Of a DNA stretch of 64,000 nt, positions 1 through 43,191 are shown piece after piece; the first letter of the stretch is position 1; every line of letters begins with the position of its first letter. Location of the stretch: positions 4,538,501 to 4,602,500 of the forward strand of contig LR990050.1 in assembly GCA_905147135.1 (NCBI GenBank). The letters are read 5' to 3'. Made by a program: the position numbers and the translations under genes. This DNA comes from Blastobasis lacticolella. Taxonomy: Eukaryota > Arthropoda > Insecta > Lepidoptera > Blastobasidae. The notes below the pieces were generated by a model that worked only from the letters and a program-made list of their open reading frames with translations, made no database searches and was not told where the DNA came from.

Positions 1-1564
1 CATAAACACTACTGTTATTACTGAACACTTTTTGATAACAACAATGAGTTGAATTGAAATGAATAATTACGAAGAATCACATAATTTTTTCAATGTTCAC
101 CTTTCCAATAAAAATTTTGAGGCATTTTTATGATGCATTTCATTTTACGTAAGAAATTAGTATAACAATAAGAAGAGTAGATCTATTAAGGCATTAGTGA
201 ATCATGGAATAATATAATCTGTAACAATATTGCTATTATTGGTCGTGCATTTACACAATTGATAATATAACCGGATTATTAAGTTCAACCGTGCTATTTT
301 TACTGACTCTTAGTTTATTACAATATATTATAAAATAAATATTATGCACCGAATATTATTTCAAAAAACGAAGTTAAAAAAACGTAAAAACGTAAACACT
401 TACAAAGTTAATGTAAACTAGTCATACAAAAATAAATATTTGTCATGATTCAACATAATTACTGTAATAACTAAATATAATCATAATAATACTTCGCCAA
501 AATGTTACAATATAATTTATTCAATAATAAATAAAAATTTAATAGTTATTATGAATTTGTACATATACGGACAGCCATAATACAGATAGTCAACGCCTCG
601 GCAGTTGTGGGACGACACGTGAAATTGTATCTATTACTTAAATCGTAACGAAGCAGCAACAAACGGAGGTAATGTAGAGTATTCCCTTGAATAGTTTACA
701 CACCAGACTATGCACCTTATGCCATTAACTTTAATGTAAATATTGAATTGAACTAGTTACTCTACTGTAAGCATAAATAAATAAATCCTTATGAAATAAA
801 TTAGAAGTCAAAAGTGTAAGTATTATCAACAAAAAGTTGGTTATTACATAACCTAGTGAAGACAGCAAAACGTGAAGTCGAGATTCGTTTAGCGTATTAG
901 CAAGATGTTGGTGTTGTCACGAGGTAACGAAAGATTATACTGGCCATACAATTACATTTCAACGAAAAAGCGTAAAAACAACGAAGCCATATTTTTGACG
1001 GTGTATTTTCTAAAATTATACGAATGTAACTAAACTAAATCAATAAGTACTACCAAGGAGTGATATAATAGTTTACCAGCAAATGATTTATTATGAAGAT
1101 AAGAGTGCAGATTATGCTGTTTCCGCACAGATATTAGACTAAGAGGAAATTTGGTTTCACATTTTTGGAGTAGAATGCACTCGGATCTTCATAATAAATC
1201 TTATACATAAGTTATTTTTGTTATATTTTACTAAGTTTTTTTATATTTTTTGTTTGTTTTTTAGATATGACAGCGAAATAGCTAACATAGCTTCAAAGCT
1301 CGAAGCGTACGTCATTATGCCTTAACTCAAAATATTACAGTTCCAGGCTAAGGTGGCACTAACATTCTGTCACAATATTGCTATAAGATTTTTTTGTCAT
1401 ATTTTTTGTCTTTTGAACATGTACATCCACTTTAAAATTGCTTAACTAAATATTTTACTACAATTATATTTGCAAACATTTTGAAAAATCTCGAAATGTC
1501 TAGTATGCTTATAATGAAACACCGATTAGAAAATTGAATTGAAAATTGAACACATGTTTTGATA
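1..1564. other. BCAS3 3' UTR and downstream flank
   Basis: AT-rich DNA downstream of the BCAS3 stop codon. I see no convincing exon, RNA gene or terminal-repeat element. The part nearest 1564 should be 3' UTR on the minus strand, because the first canonical poly(A) hexamer on that strand lies at 1087-1092. The remainder is unassigned. Confidence 0.6.
1087..1092 (-). terminator. candidate BCAS3 poly(A) signal
   Basis: AATAAA on the minus strand (TTTATT on plus) about 475 nt after the stop codon. It is the first canonical hexamer met downstream, and no AATAAA or ATTAAA was seen between 1093 and 1564. The assignment is positional only. Confidence 0.4.
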
Positions 1565-33505
<31,941 letters not shown>

Positions 33506-33527
33506 ATCCGTTGGCTCCTTTGGTAGC

Positions 33528-35161
33528 CTGGAGCAAGAAGAAATATAGAATTAATAATGATTACAAGCTTTGCAGGCTTTCCCCTACCACTCATTCCATC
33601 ACAGCAACCACAGAGGGGACCTGAGTTTTGACACTCAGACCAGCCCAAGGACAAGCTAATTTTTGTATCTCAGATTTTTGAAAAGTGGAGCGATGCATTA
33701 TTTAATAAGTGATACAAAAATGGACCTTATTCTATGAGCAATACATTCCATTTGCTCTCACGCTTTTTGTTTCTGAATTCAGTCACAAAATTTAGGAATG
33801 TGTAATAAGCACATTAATCAGAAGTTCTTGACCTAGTCAAGAGTACCTACCCTAAACTGGCGATTTGTATGAAGTGTGGGGTGTGGAAGAAGAGAAAGTG
33901 TGTTTGGACTGTAGGGGAACATCTTTGCCTTCACCTATGAGACACGACATGTTCATTACTATGCATGTATGAATTTGACATTGGAAAATGCATCGTATTT
34001 AAGTACTAAACTGAGATTAATCTTCCTAAAGGACAGCATTTGTGTGGACAAACAGACAATTTATATAAAAAGACTTTTAGACTAAGACTATAAAAATATT
34101 TAATATCATTTATTAATTTTTATGATACCTCCATAATTGATTAAAGTTGGCAATGGCACTCTTTCTTTCTCTGTTTAGTAGTATATGTGTGGGATTGTAA
34201 GATGATTACTGCCCTAAATATTGGGGATTTAAAGTTAGAATTATTAGTAGAATAAAATGAATAGACCATAGCTACTTACTCAAAAGAGATTCCACTTTAC
34301 TATTATAATATAAGCATCACAGTATCACAATTACCTAACAATTAATTGTTATCCCACTTTGTAATTGAACCTCAACTAATATCTTCTTGTTATTACTTTT
34401 AAATCAACTTAAGTAATTCATTAATAAAACAAAAGCAGACTAGACTCAACTACCACAAACCTTCATGACACTTAGGTGATATCAACTGATTCTTGTGGTA
34501 ATTTTGTAGGTACAAGGAAACTTTTACATAAAGATTTAAATTATTAAGCAGGTACCTACACATTGACAACAAAACACAGATAGCCCCTGGGAAGTAGGAA
34601 TTCACTATTGGATGGCACCCATCTAGGAAGAAATAGATGGCCAATGGAAAGCCAGTGGTCAGTGGGACCATTGGTCTCAAATAATTCTCTGAATTTTTAC
34701 TATTGTCCTATTTCAGTTTTTTTTTACAATTCAATGTTGTCCCTAATATATAACTGCCAATTTGCACCCAAGATATTAAAGAAAAAACTTACCTCTGAAA
34801 GCTTAAAATCTTTACTTATATAGATTGTCTGTTTATTGTCTTAATAGGCAATATTTAAATTTTATGCAGATTACATAATTAGCAAAACAAAATACCTACT
34901 GTCTTCTCACCAATATCTGCAGTCAATGAATACACAATAAAAACTGTCTTTGTAGGTAAATAAATCTAAAACGAAAATATTTATCGGTGAACAGCTGGTG
35001 TAGTAAACGCCACGATAAGTTTGTATGCACAACACAAGGGACCGAGGACAAAGGAAATCGATGCCCGATCTCCGCCCTTCGAAAACTACGCTCTACCACA
35101 TCTAGCCACTGGAAAACGAACAAAATAAATACTACACTACATAACTTAACAATTAGCTCAC
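33528..35161 (-). other. BCAS3 intron 1
   Basis: AT-rich intron inside the predicted 5' UTR. No exon or terminal-repeat element recognised; the short ORFs here lack any recognisable motif. Confidence 0.45.
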
Positions 35162-35260
35162 CTTGTTTATCAGAACAATTCTCATTTTAAATCCATTTTC
35201 GAATAAATTGAAACTGCGTCGTTTGCTACTGGCACTCGAAAACAATGACGTCACACGAAA
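35162..35260 (-). other. BCAS3: candidate BCAS3 5' UTR exon 1 and promoter side
   Basis: A good donor (AAG followed by GTGAGC) sits at 35161/35162 on the minus strand. Joined to exon 2, the BCAS3 frame meets TGA and TAA codons in this exon, so it would be non-coding. The upstream boundary (transcription start) is a guess, and the exon itself is inferred from the donor alone. Confidence 0.4.
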
Positions 35261-35629
35261 TAAAAACTCGAAGCCTAAACAAACATAGCTCAGTCACACA
35301 CAGCCTTGCTATCGCTTGTTTTAATTAAATCTTATGTTTCATCAATAAATATATAAAGAATAATTTAAGTTATATACAAAATTTACAACAATTCACGAAA
35401 ACAGATGATTTGAATGACAATACTTGAACGCCTACTTGTTCGTTTGGTAGTGTGAAACATAGAATACTACTCAGTTTAAGATGATGGTGTGATCACATGC
35501 ATGCATGCGCAACCGTCGTATGTACACGAAAACTCACGCACACATAATTTAAACGTTGCTATGTGTTGAGGTTTGTGTACCTGTGTGTGTCTGAAACTAG
35601 GGACAAAGAATATTTCGTGCGCGCCGCTG

Positions 35630-35835
35630 CGCGCGTTCTTCATCAGACATTTAATTTCTCCCTAACTCATCAACATCACGTCGGTCTTGGCCTTTTTGTG
35701 ATTTAATTTCGTATATAGGCCTCTTCTTCCAGTTTCTTCCACTCTTGGCGTTTTCATAAAGTCCCAATCTCCGTGTCGTCGTACGTCGTCCATCCAGCAT
35801 TGCGGTTAGCTGCCGCGCCCTTTGTCTGGTGTCCG
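35630..35835 (+). repeat. RTE-type LINE fragment
   Basis: GCCTCTTCTTCCAGTTTCTT, TCCATCCAGCATTGCGGTTA and similar words are of the kind found in the region encoding the RTE ORF C-terminus (complement). Decayed. Confidence 0.45.
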
Positions 35836-36204
35836 TTGTGAGCCTCTGTTCAAGGAAGGGTTCTTCATGTTAAGCGTACTCCACATGTTCCTCATTCCGC
35901 GGGATAACGAGAATGTAGAGGAAGTATTCGCCTATATTCGTGTAGTTCCGTGCATGTTTGGCATGTCTCGCCTATTTTATAGACTAATCGTCTCGCCTTG
36001 TGTTGAATTACATCACTTTGATTCTCTATAGTCGAAAATGTAAGGTCAATCCAAAAATGTACAAAATTCGCAAAGAAGTAAATTTACCGACTACAAACAA
36101 AATGTACCTACAATATGCAAAGACAGTTCTGCTACACAGAAAAAATATTGATGTATCCGATGCCCGATGTATGGATTTTATATTTATCTTTCTAGCGCTT
36201 TTTC

Positions 36205-36312
36205 TCGTAACAGGTTCGGGGTACACTTGACCATGATCCAGGATATTAGTAGATCAGGTAATTACAGTAGAGCAGTTACCATCACCTCTATGACCCTGTT
36301 TACAGCAGAAGG
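36205..36312 (-). mobile_element. SINE-A fragment
   Basis: Complement of the SINE-A body: TTGACCATGATCCAGG, GATCAGGTAATTACAGTAGA, then CCATCACCTCTATGA and CTGTTTACAG. Confidence 0.65.
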
Positions 36313-37162
36313 TACCAGATTAACGATATTATACCGAGACATCTATTTAATATCAATGCATTTTGACACCACATGCCTAATAGGCGAGAATGTAGAGAGT
36401 CTACCAAAGCCCTGGATAAAGTTTTGCCGGAAGTTTCAGCGAAATCAGAAATGACAAAATTATCATCCTTTATTTGACAAAGTATAATATAATGTATATA
36501 TTAAACTGTACTTCTCTTGAATATTCTTCTTTTGGTAATCAGCCTGGCCGTAGTGGCAGTGGATAATATTTGAATCGGGACCTTACTTTTATTCCATAAT
36601 TTTGAGTAATATGGAAAAGTAGAAACAAACTGCCAGGATATTTTAAGATGACAATTCTGTACACAACTTCTACTTTAACTTTATTAAAGTGGAAGTCATG
36701 AGCTGGAGTTCCTAAGTATTTGTTTCATAAATAAAGCCAGACGAATCAAAATTGATTCTCAAAAATTGTCTACGAAAAGATAATTACTATCTTAAACTTA
36801 ATTACAGCCTATGATGTGTACAAGTTAATTACCTACATATTATTGTGGTGGTTCCAGTAAGCATATTTTACCTACAGGCTTACAGACGACGTCTGTAGTT
36901 AAGTGACATCGATTTCTTTGTTCTTTGATTGCACTGACATTCAATACGCTTGTGTGAGTGCACGACACTAACGTTTCGTTACACGGTAAAATAAAAAACT
37001 TTTACAACATTTTGTAAAGTAAATTAATACGTTGACGTTAAGTGGAATGTTATTTAATGGATAGGTATTTTAGTAGGTAGGTAGGAAAGTCAGTCAATCA
37101 ACTCTTTCGATAGTGATAATACGCACAACGACTCGCTATTTGGAGCGAAATCAGAGGCAATA

Positions 37163-37348
37163 ATGTCGCTCAAAACTCTTCTCATATTAGTTTTACAATC
37201 AACAGTTAATTACGTAACTGACGCAAAACTAAATGTTCTATTTATTGTCGTCGATGATTTGCGGCCATTCACAGACGGAGATATGAATTTACCAAATATA
37301 AATAAACTGGAGGGAAAAGGCGTTACCTTTAAAAATGCTTTTGCTCAA
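37163..37348 (+). CDS. IDS: IDS exon 1
   Basis: 62 codons from ATG. Signal peptide then LNVLFIVVDDLRPFTDG. Donor CAA followed by GTGAGT, phase 0. The open frame running to 37423 is intron read-through. Confidence 0.93.
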
Positions 37349-39954
37349 GTGAGTAAGTACCTACCTACCCTTTTCATTACCTACTCTCTTTTTATTTTTA
37401 AGATGGCCGCTGCAAATCCTTAAGTATCCCTGCTATCCGTTTATAAAATAAAACTTAGCAATTTCCCAATTCATCAGTAGGTCCTATCAAATTAATGTTG
37501 TGTTAGATAAGTAATTAAAAATTTAGTATATCTAGATATCTTTCGTTAACCTTTTCCAATTTTTCCTAATTAAATTTAAGTAGGTAGGCACTTGGTAGTT
37601 CATTAGTAGGTAACTTAACTATATCCATATTATTAATTAATTTAACTTGTCTAAATCCGCAGCAAGCACTTTGCGCACCGAGCAGGAACTCCATGCTCAC
37701 AGGTCGTCGCCCGGACACGCTTCGTCTGTACGATTTCTACAGCTACTGGCGACACGTGGCTGGAAACTACACCACTTTACCCCAACATTTCAAAGAGCAC
37801 GGCTACGTCACATACTCGGTCGGAAAAGTCTTCCATTACGGAGCCAGTTCAAATTTCACTTCCGACTTCCCGTACAGCTGGACGCATAAACCTTACATTC
37901 CTTCGACGGTGGATTTTAAAGACGCGCCAGTCTGCAACGACAGTCGGTCGCGCAAGTTACACGCGAACCTCATATGCCCTGTCGATGTGAACGAGCAACC
38001 GAGGAGAACTCTCCCAGATTTGCAATCCTTGAACTATGCTAAAAATATCCTGAAAGCATCAAGGAAAAACAAGAAACCGTTTTTTCTGGCTGTTGGATTC
38101 TACAAGCCCCATATACCGTTCAAGTTTCCTAGAAAATATGTTGGTGAGTATCTGTCTACATTACCTGAGTAGTACATAATCAAAATAAATATCAAATAAA
38201 CCCCCATTCATTTCCAGAAAGAGTACCAATAGGGACAATTCACCCGCCGAAACACCCTGGTATACCAGAGCGAATGCCCAAAGTGGCATGGCATCCATGG
38301 ATGGACATACGGAAACGGCACGACATTAGCAGGCTCAGACTCGACTTCCCTTACGGGTTGATGCCGCGCAACTGGAGTATCGCCATCAAGCAGAGCTACT
38401 TTGCAGCGGCTCTCTACATTGATGACCTGATTGGGGATTTGCTTCAACACGTCAATAGAAGCAACACTTTAATTGTTTTAACAAGCGACCATGGTGGGTA
38501 AAATACTTAGTAACGGTTTTATATATTTATTTATAATTTGGCAACTGAAGAAAAGACATAACCATCCCCTCGCACACGGTCTTTTTTAAACGGCTGATTG
38601 AACACATTTTATGTAAATAGAAGTTATGAGAGCTTGATAGGGTCAAAGCGATACGGGTACATTGTCATTTTGCAAATATCTAGTAGTAGTAGCTACAGTC
38701 ATGATTCCTTTCAAAAGTGTAATAAAATATGCGGGAAAAAAATAATTTAAAACATTTTCCAAAATAAAAATCTGACAAAGATCATCATCATATCAGTCGA
38801 AAGATGCCCACTGCTGGGCATAGGCCTCCCCCAGAGATCTCCACAAAGGCCGCTCCTGTGCTTTCCGCATCCAGCTGGTACCTGCGATCTTTACCAGGTC
38901 GTCGGTCCACCTTGTAGGCCTACCCATGCTGCGTCTTCCGGTACATGGTCACCACTCGAGAACTTTAATGCCTTATCGGCCATCTGTTCTCTGCCCATTA
39001 CTACTTTAGTCTGGCAATCCTTATGGCTATATCGTATATCCTTTGACGACCTGAGTGGTTCAGTGGTCTGCCACGCAAGAGGTCCCGGGTTCGATTCCCG
39101 GCCGGGCCGAAATTGAAATGATGAATTTTAATTTCTGTTACGGGTCTGGGTGTTCTATGTATAACATGTATTTAAAAGTATATAAGTAGTTTATCAGTTA
39201 TCTAGCACCCATAACACAAGCTTTGCTTACTTTGGGGCTAGATGGCGCTGTGTGAATTTGTCCAAGATTATTTATTTATTTATTATTCATATCGATGACC
39301 TTGGTTCGTTTGCTGAAACTATCGCGCAAAGATAACAGACTATAATATGCCTAACTTATGATTTCAGGTTGGTCCTTAGGAGAAAACGGGCTATGGGCGA
39401 AATATAGCAACTTCGACGTAGCATTGAAAGTGCCGCTCATATTCGCCGCACCCAGCCTGAGAAGTGGAACAGTTCGGAATCCAGTGGAACTAGTAGACAT
39501 TTTCCCAACTGTGGTAAAATTGGCTGGTTTGCCGAACAATATCCCTAAATGTCAGAGGAAAGATGAGAGCCCTCTCTGCTTCGAAGGGAAGAGTTTAGTC
39601 CCGTTCATGAAAGTGAAACGAAGAAATAAAACAAATAGTTTTCATACACTTCCTTACGCCATTAGCCAATACCCCAGACCTGGCGCCATTCCTCGAATCG
39701 ACACGGACGAGCCACGACTGAAGGATATTAAAATAATGGGATACAGCATTAAAACAGAAAGATTCAGATACACAGAATGGATTTCGTTTAATAAAAAACT
39801 ATTTACATTAAATTGGAACAAAATATATGGCGTGGAACTATACGATCACACGGTAGACCCGGAGGAGTACAATAATTTGCATTCAATACCAAAGTACAAT
39901 GATGTTGAAAGCTTCCTCGCTAATCTACTGAGGTCCCAAGTCGACCCAAAATAA
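37163..39954 (+). CDS. IDS: iduronate-2-sulfatase
   Basis: Lysosomal sulfatase removing the 2-O-sulfate from iduronate in heparan and dermatan sulfate. Join 37163-37348, 37663-38143, 38218-38493, 39368-39954; 1530 nt, 509 aa (human 550). Signal peptide about residues 1-18 (LLILVLQSTV). Metal ligands VDDLRP at D31-D32; catalytic CAPSR with Cys66 (formylglycine) and Arg70; VGKVFH; YKPHIPF; TSDHG at D313-H314; AKYSNFDV with Lys326. The C-terminal half has YSQYPRP-like ISQYPRP and DIKIMGYSIKTERFRYTEW, matching human closely. All active-site residues I can name are kept, so the enzyme should be active. Start at the first ATG, directly before the signal peptide. Confidence 0.95.
37349..37662 (+). 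other. IDS intron 1
   Basis: 314 nt, AT-rich, with several GTAGGTA words common in this genome; nothing else seen. Confidence 0.85.
37663..38143 (+). CDS. IDS: IDS exon 2 (catalytic Cys)
   Basis: 481 nt after acceptor ATCCGCAG. Opens QALCAPSRNSMLTGRRPDT with the sulfatase signature, then RLYDFYSYWRHVAGN, VGKVFHYG and FYKPHIPFKFPRKY. Donor G followed by GTGAGT, phase 1. Confidence 0.95.
38218..38493 (+). CDS. IDS: IDS exon 3
   Basis: 276 nt after a 74-nt intron. AWHPWMDIRKRHDI matches human AYNPWMDIRQREDV; KQSYFAAALYIDD and LTSDHG follow. Donor G followed by GTGGGT, phase 1. Confidence 0.93.
38780..39040 (-). repeat. RTE LINE fragment
   Basis: GCCCACTGCTGGGCATAGGC, CCCAGAGATCTCCACAAAGG and CGGTCCACCTTGTAGGCC are complement of the RTE 3' coding end and UTR (the CCTACAAGGTGGACCGACG type). 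Confidence 0.7.
39048..39290 (+). mobile_element. SINE-B (tRNA-derived)
   Basis: tRNA-like head with A-box-like TGGTTCAGTGG and B-box GGTTCGATTCC, then ATTTCTGTTACGGGTCTGGG, GGGGCTAGATGGCGCTGTG and a TTATTTATTTA tail. An inverted copy is at 51035-51172. Confidence 0.85.
39368..39954 (+). CDS. IDS: IDS exon 4
   Basis: 587 nt after acceptor TTTCAG. WSLGENGLWAKYSNFDVALK replaces human WALGEHGEWAKYSNFDVATH, so the His of GEHG is Asn. PVELVDIFPTVVKLAGLP and DIKIMGYSIKTERFRYTEW follow. Stop TAA at 39952. Confidence 0.94.
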
Positions 39955-42499
39955 ACTTTGGTTTAGATTTTTAACGAACTAATTATAAATTTTACATACT
40001 TCAATAACTTACACATACATCTGAGATAAACTAAGTCAAATATATAAATTGTTAGAAACTGACCAAGCCAGACCCGCCCAGACTTTACTTTTGCTATAAT
40101 CTCAAAAGTATTAATTCACTAGTCGTTTTGAATGTGTTAAGTACATTATTTATAATTAGGACGGGCCGCTTGTGTGTTAATATTAAAAATATAAAACAAT
40201 ATTATGCTACACTTTTACATAAAAACGAAAAGGAGATACGGTAGGTACACCTCTATTGCTAATATTTGTGTCAATGAATACTTCGTAACAGATGCAAAAC
40301 TGCGTCGTTCTACTAATAGAATCGCGCAAGATAGCTATTTGCGACCGAAAATGGAACTAAATTTGACAGACAGTCAACAAGAACAACTCCGAACAAAATC
40401 AATGACAAGAACGCCACAACTAAAATATGCAGAATTATCTTGAGCGCACTCTAGTTGCCGCGTTGCAAGAAATCGAACAAAATATTTTTTATGAGATTAA
40501 CAGTTCCCATACAAGAAGCCTGATTAGGAATATATGAGTGGCTGCCATATTGCGGAATTGTTTAGAACTAATTTCTTACACTGGCAACAACAAGTAACAG
40601 CAACAGTAGCTCCCTCTTGACACACTTGATAGACTTCGTTTGGAAAACGAACATTGAGTGTTTAATATAAGAGTGCCACATACTTATTTCATCCGGTGGC
40701 CAAAACTGGAACTAAATGACGCCACTATGAATTGTCATGTCGATGCCAACAACAGCGACGCTGCAGACAAGTTTGTGACAAATAAATATAAAACACTAAT
40801 GTGGCGGTCGGACCCCTGTTTTAACCGTCCGTCTTTTCAATTTGTGTGCGACAGACTTTAAACTTATTAAAATAGGAATACTGCTTGTCGGGTTGTAACT
40901 ACTTCTTTAGTAAAGAGGTGGTGCGTGGGGTGTACAAAAGGCGTACGAATAATAAACACAGGTTTTAGGAACACGCCTTCACTGTGAACCGTATCTTCCT
41001 TTTTTTCATTAGATTATATCTACTAATTAATATTATTAAAAAATAATTTACCACTGTGCAAACAAATTACTTTCTAAAATATTGTATACATTACTATAAA
41101 TGCGTAAATAACTCTTGATAGAAAAAACAATACTGTATATTTTAAAATAATTACAATTAAAACAGTAACAAGTGAAACAAGGGAAAAAATGTTGCGCACA
41201 CGCATAACAAAAATATCGGAATATAGTCCGAGATGCCTCACGAATGTATTTTATACACTCATACACCATTTCCCTGTTTTCCCAATCTCCTCACCTTCTC
41301 GCTTTAATAAAAGATTTTCCGAGAGCCGATTAAAAAGAAAAAAAATTAGTTCAAACATTTGTAATAGATGGCGTTGATTAGACGCGCTTCTCAAAAATAA
41401 ATCAAACCGAGACCGTCAGTTGTATAAAAATTTATACATTTTGCGCTTTCATTTTAGAAAAGGATCTAACTAAGTATATTTTCACGAAACACCTTTACGA
41501 GTAACTTCGGTCACCAAATTCAATGCTTGAGAATTCTGTCTAAGCAGCGCCACCTAGTGAGGTACACCGAACTCCACTTTTTAAAGTAGCTATCTGAAAA
41601 TCCCCCATTGCACCTCATTCAATTGATTAGAACTGCACTATTTCTTACATTACTAAATTTACATGAATAATGGACACCAAACTATTACAATTATTTATGA
41701 GTTTGTGTGATAGAAGCTTCAACTACATATTTTCTCTAATTATATGAATATGAATATTATATATAATTGTATTTGAATGGATAAAAATGTGATAATAAAG
41801 CAAGTGTACTTTAGTTTTACCCTGGACGAAATTCAAATCTTTTTAAACGAAATTGAATCTTTCGTTCTCTATTTGACACAAGTTTGTGAATGCTGTAAGA
41901 ATAAAAAAGGGTCGAACTAGCAAGTATACTTTTAGAACTACATAAAAATATACGGCCGCCTGCGACTCCTTCAGGTGTCATTTAGGTACTAATCTAGACT
42001 TCGATGACAACTATCGGTATCAATTTCGCTAGGTAAACTAAAACTGTTTCAACAAAAAAGTAAAATCAGTTGATCATCCCTACACACTTAAGTTATTTAT
42101 ACTTTTACCTCAGAAAATTACTGTGCGTCCAGTATTACAATTATTTTCTCAATAAATTTAGTTTCGGAGTACATTCATTCAAAAACTACTGTACCAGATA
42201 TAAAATATTGAGTTAATCGAAAGCCTCAGCCAGATAATATCATGATACTCCACCAGCTTTCATTGATTCAGCGGTGGTTGTCAAGTTACAAATGCAATAC
42301 AATTTTCAGTACAAAAAGTGTCTCCAAGCAGTCCGTCGTGACTGGATTACTGGACTGATGCACATAATTCCAGTCGTGCTAGACTGCTAAATTGGAAAGC
42401 TGGACTACTGACTGACGGGTTACTGAATCAATGTAAACTGGCCACATAGCCCGACAAGTTTTAAGACTTGTGGCCTTTACAAATAAACCCTGTTGCAAA
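39955..42499. other. IDS-SLC35C1 intergenic region
   Basis: AT-rich spacer between the 3' ends of convergent genes. ATTAAA-like signals near 40.18 kb may serve IDS. Short ORFs (for example 40204-40443) show no recognisable motif or codon bias. No element with clear ends seen before the foldback at 42500. Confidence 0.55.
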
Positions 42500-42891
42500 A
42501 AAAAAGGGCACACGGCAATTTTCATACAATCGAGACAATTTGGAGACCTTGGATCTCCGCTTGGAACTTTCTGGGTGCAATCAAATTATGTGTATCCAGA
42601 GCATGGATGGATGAGTTCCTAAGGTGCTTAAGCGATTGAAAAGGCCGTCTACGCCACAGCGGTATAATTTGGGCCGAAATACGATTTCATACAACCGGTG
42701 TACCAAATCGAAATTCCGACGCAAACTTTCCCGCGTGGAGTAAACGGCCTTTTGGATCTTAAGAACTCTATACCTCCTTTATCCATGCTCTAGATATGCA
42801 TAATCTGATTGCACCTAGAAAGTTTCAAGCGGAGATCCAAGGTCTCCAAATTGTCTCAATTATATGAAAACAGCCGTGTGCCCGTTTTCTT
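42500..42891. mobile_element. long foldback element with 9-bp target duplication
   Basis: Two arms of about 170 bp are inverted copies (shared blocks GGGCACACGGC, GAGACAATTTGGAGACC and TTGGATCTCCGCTTG, GGTGCAATCA, AAAGGCCGT). The direct repeat TGTTGCAAA flanks both ends (42491-42499 and 42892-42900). It starts 82 nt beyond the SLC35C1 stop codon. TSD size fits a Mutator-like or related transposon; no transposase. Confidence 0.88.
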
Positions 42892-42928
42892 TGTTGCAAA
42901 GGAGTGTAAATAGACAAAAATCTAACAC

Positions 42929-42934
42929 TTTAAT
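42929..42934 (-). terminator. candidate SLC35C1 poly(A) signal
   Basis: ATTAAA on the minus strand about 40 nt after the stop. If used, the transcript ends just before the foldback element at 42891. Confidence 0.4.
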
Positions 42935-42972
42935 AGACAGTAATAGCGACAGTCTTTACCACATCAGTGATT

Positions 42973-43191
42973 TCACACCAAACTCTTTCTCTCTTCGGGT
43001 ATCGGTTTCCTAGATTTCTCCTCCATTTCTAATTGTTTGAACCTGGCGTACAGAGCGCTACTTGCGAGCACGATGCCGTTCGAAGTCCACCACAGGGGAT
43101 TCTTGACCTCGTTGCCCCACTGTGTGGCGATCACGGTCTGAGCGCATGCCTTGGCCGTGCCCGATATGTTGTGCGTCAGTGGAGACGTCAC
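42973..43191 (-). CDS. SLC35C1: SLC35C1 exon 6 (last)
   Basis: VTSPLTHNISGTAKACAQTV then NPLWWTSNGIVLASSALYAR and a charged cytosolic tail EEKSRKPIPEERKSLV, stop TGA at 42975-42973. Acceptor TTTCAG. Confidence 0.95.
   Translation of the reverse strand: MTSPLTHNISGTAKACAQTVIATQWGNEVKNPLWWTSNGIVLASSALYARFKQLEMEEKSRKPIPEERKSLV

Larger units (their letters stand above)
35261..37162. other. BCAS3-IDS intergenic region (divergent promoters)
   Basis: 1.9 kb between the head-to-head BCAS3 and IDS genes. Contains an RTE scrap (35.63-35.83 kb), a SINE-A fragment (36.2-36.31 kb) and a short repeat at 36.36-36.45 kb related to 55.08-55.13 kb. Promoters are inferred only from position, near 35.2-35.3 kb and 36.95-37.15 kb. 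Confidence 0.5.
38494..39367 (+). other. IDS intron 3
   Basis: 874 nt, about two thirds occupied by an RTE 3' fragment (38780-39040) and a SINE-B copy (39048-39290), both in gene orientation or flanking it. Confidence 0.8.

Noticed and set aside
37349..37423. Extension of IDS exon 1 to 37423
   Set aside because: Reads through a consensus donor GTGAGT, and exon 2 joins in phase to give the family motif.
39048..39120. tRNA gene
   Set aside because: A and B boxes are present but no clean cloverleaf; the sequence continues into a SINE body with a second copy at 51035.
40204..40443. 79-codon plus-strand ORF downstream of IDS
   Set aside because: No recognisable motif, no neighbouring exons, composition like the surrounding AT-rich DNA.
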